From Nodularia sp. LEGE 06071 (GTDB lineage Bacteria > Cyanobacteriota > Cyanobacteriia > Cyanobacteriales > Nostocaceae): a stretch of DNA of 64,000 nt. Both the position numbers and the translations under genes were made by a program. The notes under the pieces were generated by a model. It had not been told where the DNA came from. It did not search any database and saw only the letters and a program-made list of their open reading frames with translations. Location of the stretch: contig NZ_JADEWH010000019.1 in the NCBI RefSeq assembly GCF_015207755.1, positions 1 through 64,000 on the forward strand, in the 5' to 3' direction. This document shows, in pieces, positions 61,509 through 64,000 of the stretch (the first letter of the stretch is position 1; each line of letters opens with the position of its first letter).

Positions 61509-62969
61509 TTACTTCCGAACTAGCTTGGGTACTTTTTTGAGCCAAGACGTAGCGCCTTCCCATTTATGAGGTCCATTAAGCCTGAATTGTGTGGCCATCA
61601 TTGGACCGGCGAAAATCTCCTTCAAAATTTTCCAGTTTTCCCAAACTTTAGGCAGGGCGTTAATTTCCTTGGCGATGTCATCCATGTAGTCAAAAGCTGA
61701 AACGCGCAAGCTGCGGTATGCACTGTCAAGCCAGCCTTCTTCCTGATGTTTTCTGTGGGCTTGGATTTGCTCTTCCATTGCTGCTTTTGATGGTAAATCA
61801 ACTTCACCAGAAATGACTTTAGAAAACCAACGTGCTTGCAGTTCAGAGGTGGGAAATATTACGTTTCCGTAAACAAATCCAATAAAGCCAAAGTTGGGTA
61901 ATTCCGGGGGAAATACCATCTTATAAAGATTTAAGTTTTTTTGATGGTCTTCACCTAAATATTCTTTCATAAAAGGAATATTAACTTGGTAGCCTGTGGC
62001 ATACACAACGATATCTACTAATTCGCTGCTGCCATCTTCAAATACAACTTTATTTTCTTCAAAATGTGCAATATTTGGTTTTGTTTTGATTGCTCCCAGC
62101 CGGATGCGGTTTAAGGCATCTTCGTTAAAAACAGGGCCAGATTTCTCAGGACCAACATTTGGCTTAACACCACAAGCCTGGTGATCTAACATAATCGGGT
62201 AAAACTTTTTAATGTGAACCAAAGATAAAATTTGGTGACGGAAAGGGATATGTTTATTCAGGCGAGTAACGATAAAATCGAAGGGTATTCTTTCGCAGTA
62301 TCTGGGAAGTAACCAACGATTTTTACGGTAACTCCAAATTGCTTTATTAGAGCTATAAGATGCCGTGACTGCAATATCAACTCCGCTTGGTCCATTGCCA
62401 ACAATTAGAACATTTTTTCCTGCAAAAATTGAAGGCTCTTTATAATCTTTGGAATGCATGATCATTCCTTGAAATTTTTCTTCGCCAGGAAAATTTGGCA
62501 ATCTTGCATCATTATAAATACCGCTACAAACAGCGATCGCATCAAACTTGAAGGTAGATTGACCTTCAGCTATTCTGACGGTAACCTCCCAATAATCATC
62601 CTTTCTGCAAACTTTATCTACTGCTGTATTGAATTTGATATGTTTCCTAATATCAAAGTGGTCTACGTAGTCATTGAGATATTGAAGAACTTCTGTATGG
62701 TGAGGAAACTCACTGCTCTCCATCGACATAGGATAATCGGAGAAAACACTAACATACTTTGAATGTTGAAAGTGAACCGTACTAAAAGCTCGTCCGCTAG
62801 TATTTTTAAAGACCCAAACACCACCAACTTGATCGCTGCTTTCAAAAACAGTAGGTTCGTGACCATCTTCAACAAGACATTTTGCTGTAGCAATACCACT
62901 AGCACCAGCACCAATGACAGCAACTTTACATTTACGAGTAGATTGTGGGGAAGATTTTAGTAAGTTCAT
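61509..62969 (-). CDS. Flavin-containing monooxygenase (FMO-type)
   Basis: A 486-residue class B flavin monooxygenase. FAD loop VIGAGASGIATAKCL, NADPH loop VLIVGNGPSGVDIA, and the late GxG-type VVYATGYQVNIPF motif are visible. FMO enzymes oxygenate soft N or S atoms, or act as Baeyer-Villiger enzymes. Its FMO fingerprint region PNFPGEEKFQGMIMHSKDYK is close to the eukaryotic-type FMOs. It is next to an aminotransferase and a methyltransferase-like gene, possibly a small pathway. Confidence 0.9.
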   Translation of the reverse strand: MNLLKSSPQSTRKCKVAVIGAGASGIATAKCLVEDGHEPTVFESSDQVGGVWVFKNTSGRAFSTVHFQHSKYVSVFSDYPMSMESSEFPHHTEVLQYLNDYVDHFDIRKHIKFNTAVDKVCRKDDYWEVTVRIAEGQSTFKFDAIAVCSGIYNDARLPNFPGEEKFQGMIMHSKDYKEPSIFAGKNVLIVGNGPSGVDIAVTASYSSNKAIWSYRKNRWLLPRYCERIPFDFIVTRLNKHIPFRHQILSLVHIKKFYPIMLDHQACGVKPNVGPEKSGPVFNEDALNRIRLGAIKTKPNIAHFEENKVVFEDGSSELVDIVVYATGYQVNIPFMKEYLGEDHQKNLNLYKMVFPPELPNFGFIGFVYGNVIFPTSELQARWFSKVISGEVDLPSKAAMEEQIQAHRKHQEEGWLDSAYRSLRVSAFDYMDDIAKEINALPKVWENWKILKEIFAGPMMATQFRLNGPHKWEGATSWLKKVPKLVRK

Positions 62970-63067
62970 AAAATAATCTCAGTATTTTTTGAAAAAAGGG
63001 GAATAAGGAATAGAGAATCAGCTTCTTATCTCTCCATGAGACTTTATCTCTGATTCACTAACTAAAC

Positions 63068-64000
63068 TTAAAGTGTAAAGAAACCATCTTCTAACATTTC
63101 CTGCAAACTTAAATTGAAGGCAGTACAAATAAGTTCTAAGTCTTCTTGGGTGTGGGCTGCGCTCAACATTAAGGTGTGGAGTTCGGGCATATAAATGCCG
63201 TGTTTACGCATATAATATGCTAAAGCAAGATTGACTTTAAAATTACTACCAGATTGCTTTTCTCGGAAGTATGTAGCAGATTTGTGACTAAATGTCAAAG
63301 AAAAAATGGACCGATTTGCTTTTACTTGGATTGGTACACCGTGAGAGCGACCAATTTCTAGGAGTTTTTGTCCAAGCCAATTAGTGTTATTGTCAAGTTT
63401 TACATATATTTCCGGATGTTCTTTGAGATAAGTTAATGCAGCTGTTCCGGCAAGACAAGTTATTGAGTTTCCACTCATCGTGCCGCCAACAAAGGCTTTC
63501 TTTTCATAGTCACAGAAGGGGTCTTGAGAACTTTTACCAATGTCAATCAGTTTCTTTTTACCAACCACTGCACCACAGGGAAGTCCTCCTCCAATTACTT
63601 TACCTAAACAGGTCAAATCAGGGATAATTCCTGCAAGGTTTTGTACGCCGCCATAAGCTACCCGAAATCCCGAAACAACTTCATCAAAAATTAGAGGAAT
63701 GTCTAACTCTGTACATATTGCTCTCAGTTTTGTGAGAAAATCAACGTCGTAACTAGCTAGTAATGAAGGCATTGGTTCGCAAATAACACAGGCTAGTTCA
63801 GATGCTTCTGAGCGCAATCGCTCCAAACCTTCAATATAACCGTATTGCAAAACCAGAGTATTTTTGACTGTCGCACTGTCAGTTCCTTGAGTTCCGGCAA
63901 TCGGCTGAGGATCGAACTTTTCACCTGTAAAGCGGAACCAGGAACTAACCATTCCTTGGTCTGAAAATCCGTGATAGTGTCCCTCAAACTTCGCGACTCG
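63068..64000 (-). CDS. HemL-like class III aminotransferase, partial (5' end outside window)
   Basis: A C-terminal part of at least 310 residues. The frame is open to the last base and reads VAKFEGHYHGFSDQG before the first internal ATG, so the gene runs off the right edge. PLP-site marks are FEGHYHG, IFDEVVSGFRVAYGG and the lysine in LGKVIGGGLPCGAVVG. Closest to glutamate-1-semialdehyde aminotransferases, but similar domains also sit in NRPS/PKS pathways. A dedicated heme gene is less likely in this accessory setting. It may belong to a pathway with the FMO. Confidence 0.88.
   Translation of the reverse strand, partial: RVAKFEGHYHGFSDQGMVSSWFRFTGEKFDPQPIAGTQGTDSATVKNTLVLQYGYIEGLERLRSEASELACVICEPMPSLLASYDVDFLTKLRAICTELDIPLIFDEVVSGFRVAYGGVQNLAGIIPDLTCLGKVIGGGLPCGAVVGKKKLIDIGKSSQDPFCDYEKKAFVGGTMSGNSITCLAGTAALTYLKEHPEIYVKLDNNTNWLGQKLLEIGRSHGVPIQVKANRSIFSLTFSHKSATYFREKQSGSNFKVNLALAYYMRKHGIYMPELHTLMLSAAHTQEDLELICTAFNLSLQEMLEDGFFTL

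Noticed and set aside
1-64000. tRNA or rRNA genes
   Set aside because: I scanned the intergenic gaps by eye and saw no cloverleaf or rRNA segment; tRNAscan-SE would be decisive.

Overview
The window comes from a filamentous, heterocyst-type cyanobacterium (Nostocales, Nostoc/Anabaena-like). This rests on the many GCGATCGC (HIP1) octamers, G-rich heptamer tandem repeats, Nostoc-type foldback repeats, and the gene order lipA-gpsA-sigC-furA with a convergent peptidoglycan-binding gene and cobN. That order resembles, from memory, the sigC/furA/alr1690 neighbourhood of Anabaena sp. PCC 7120. No tRNA, rRNA or CRISPR array was recognised.

Left part (1-26.3 kb), mostly chromosomal core: lipoyl synthase, glycerol-3-phosphate dehydrogenase, group 2 sigma factor SigC, the iron regulator FurA, a peptidoglycan-binding protein facing furA, and CobN with three in-frame low-complexity insertions. 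Next come three sensor-kinase genes (a GAF kinase with bilin-type cysteines, a REC-kinase, and a multi-PAS hybrid kinase flanked by two related foldback repeats), a DUF72 protein, a PhnD-like binding protein, a TPR protein, an ssuD pseudogene, and a sulfate transport operon (sbpA-cysT-cysW) followed by three small NIL-domain genes.

Centre (26.4-55.9 kb): a contiguous minus-strand locus that reads as a complete siderophore or metallophore system. Salicylate synthase, an aryl-AMP/CoA ligase, a carrier protein and two AcpS-like proteins supply and load salicylate. The assembly line is a KAS III-ACP fusion, a Cy-A-PCP NRPS with a cysteine-like code, a KS-AT-KR-ACP PKS, a luciferase-like monooxygenase, a C-A-PCP NRPS and a stand-alone terminal reductase. 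Uptake and regulation genes sit upstream: a sucrase/ferredoxin-like candidate reductase, a FecB-type lipoprotein, an AMIN-domain TonB-dependent receptor, a PchR-like AraC regulator, and a DrrA/DrrB-type exporter with two permeases. Fur-box-like sites precede the receptor, regulator and exporter. The predicted product is a 2-hydroxyphenyl-thiazoline joined to a reduced ketide and an amino acid, released reductively as an aldehyde or alcohol. I do not recognise it as a characterised cyanobacterial siderophore; it is the best candidate here for an undescribed system.

Right part (56-64 kb) is accessory and scarred: DUF3237, a Coq4-like protein, remnants of a fatty acyl-AMP ligase and a transposase, an ABM monooxygenase, a methionine-salvage group (mtnD, 5'-truncated mtnX, mtnB), an isoprenylcysteine-methyltransferase-like membrane protein, a flavin monooxygenase, and a HemL-like aminotransferase running off the right edge.
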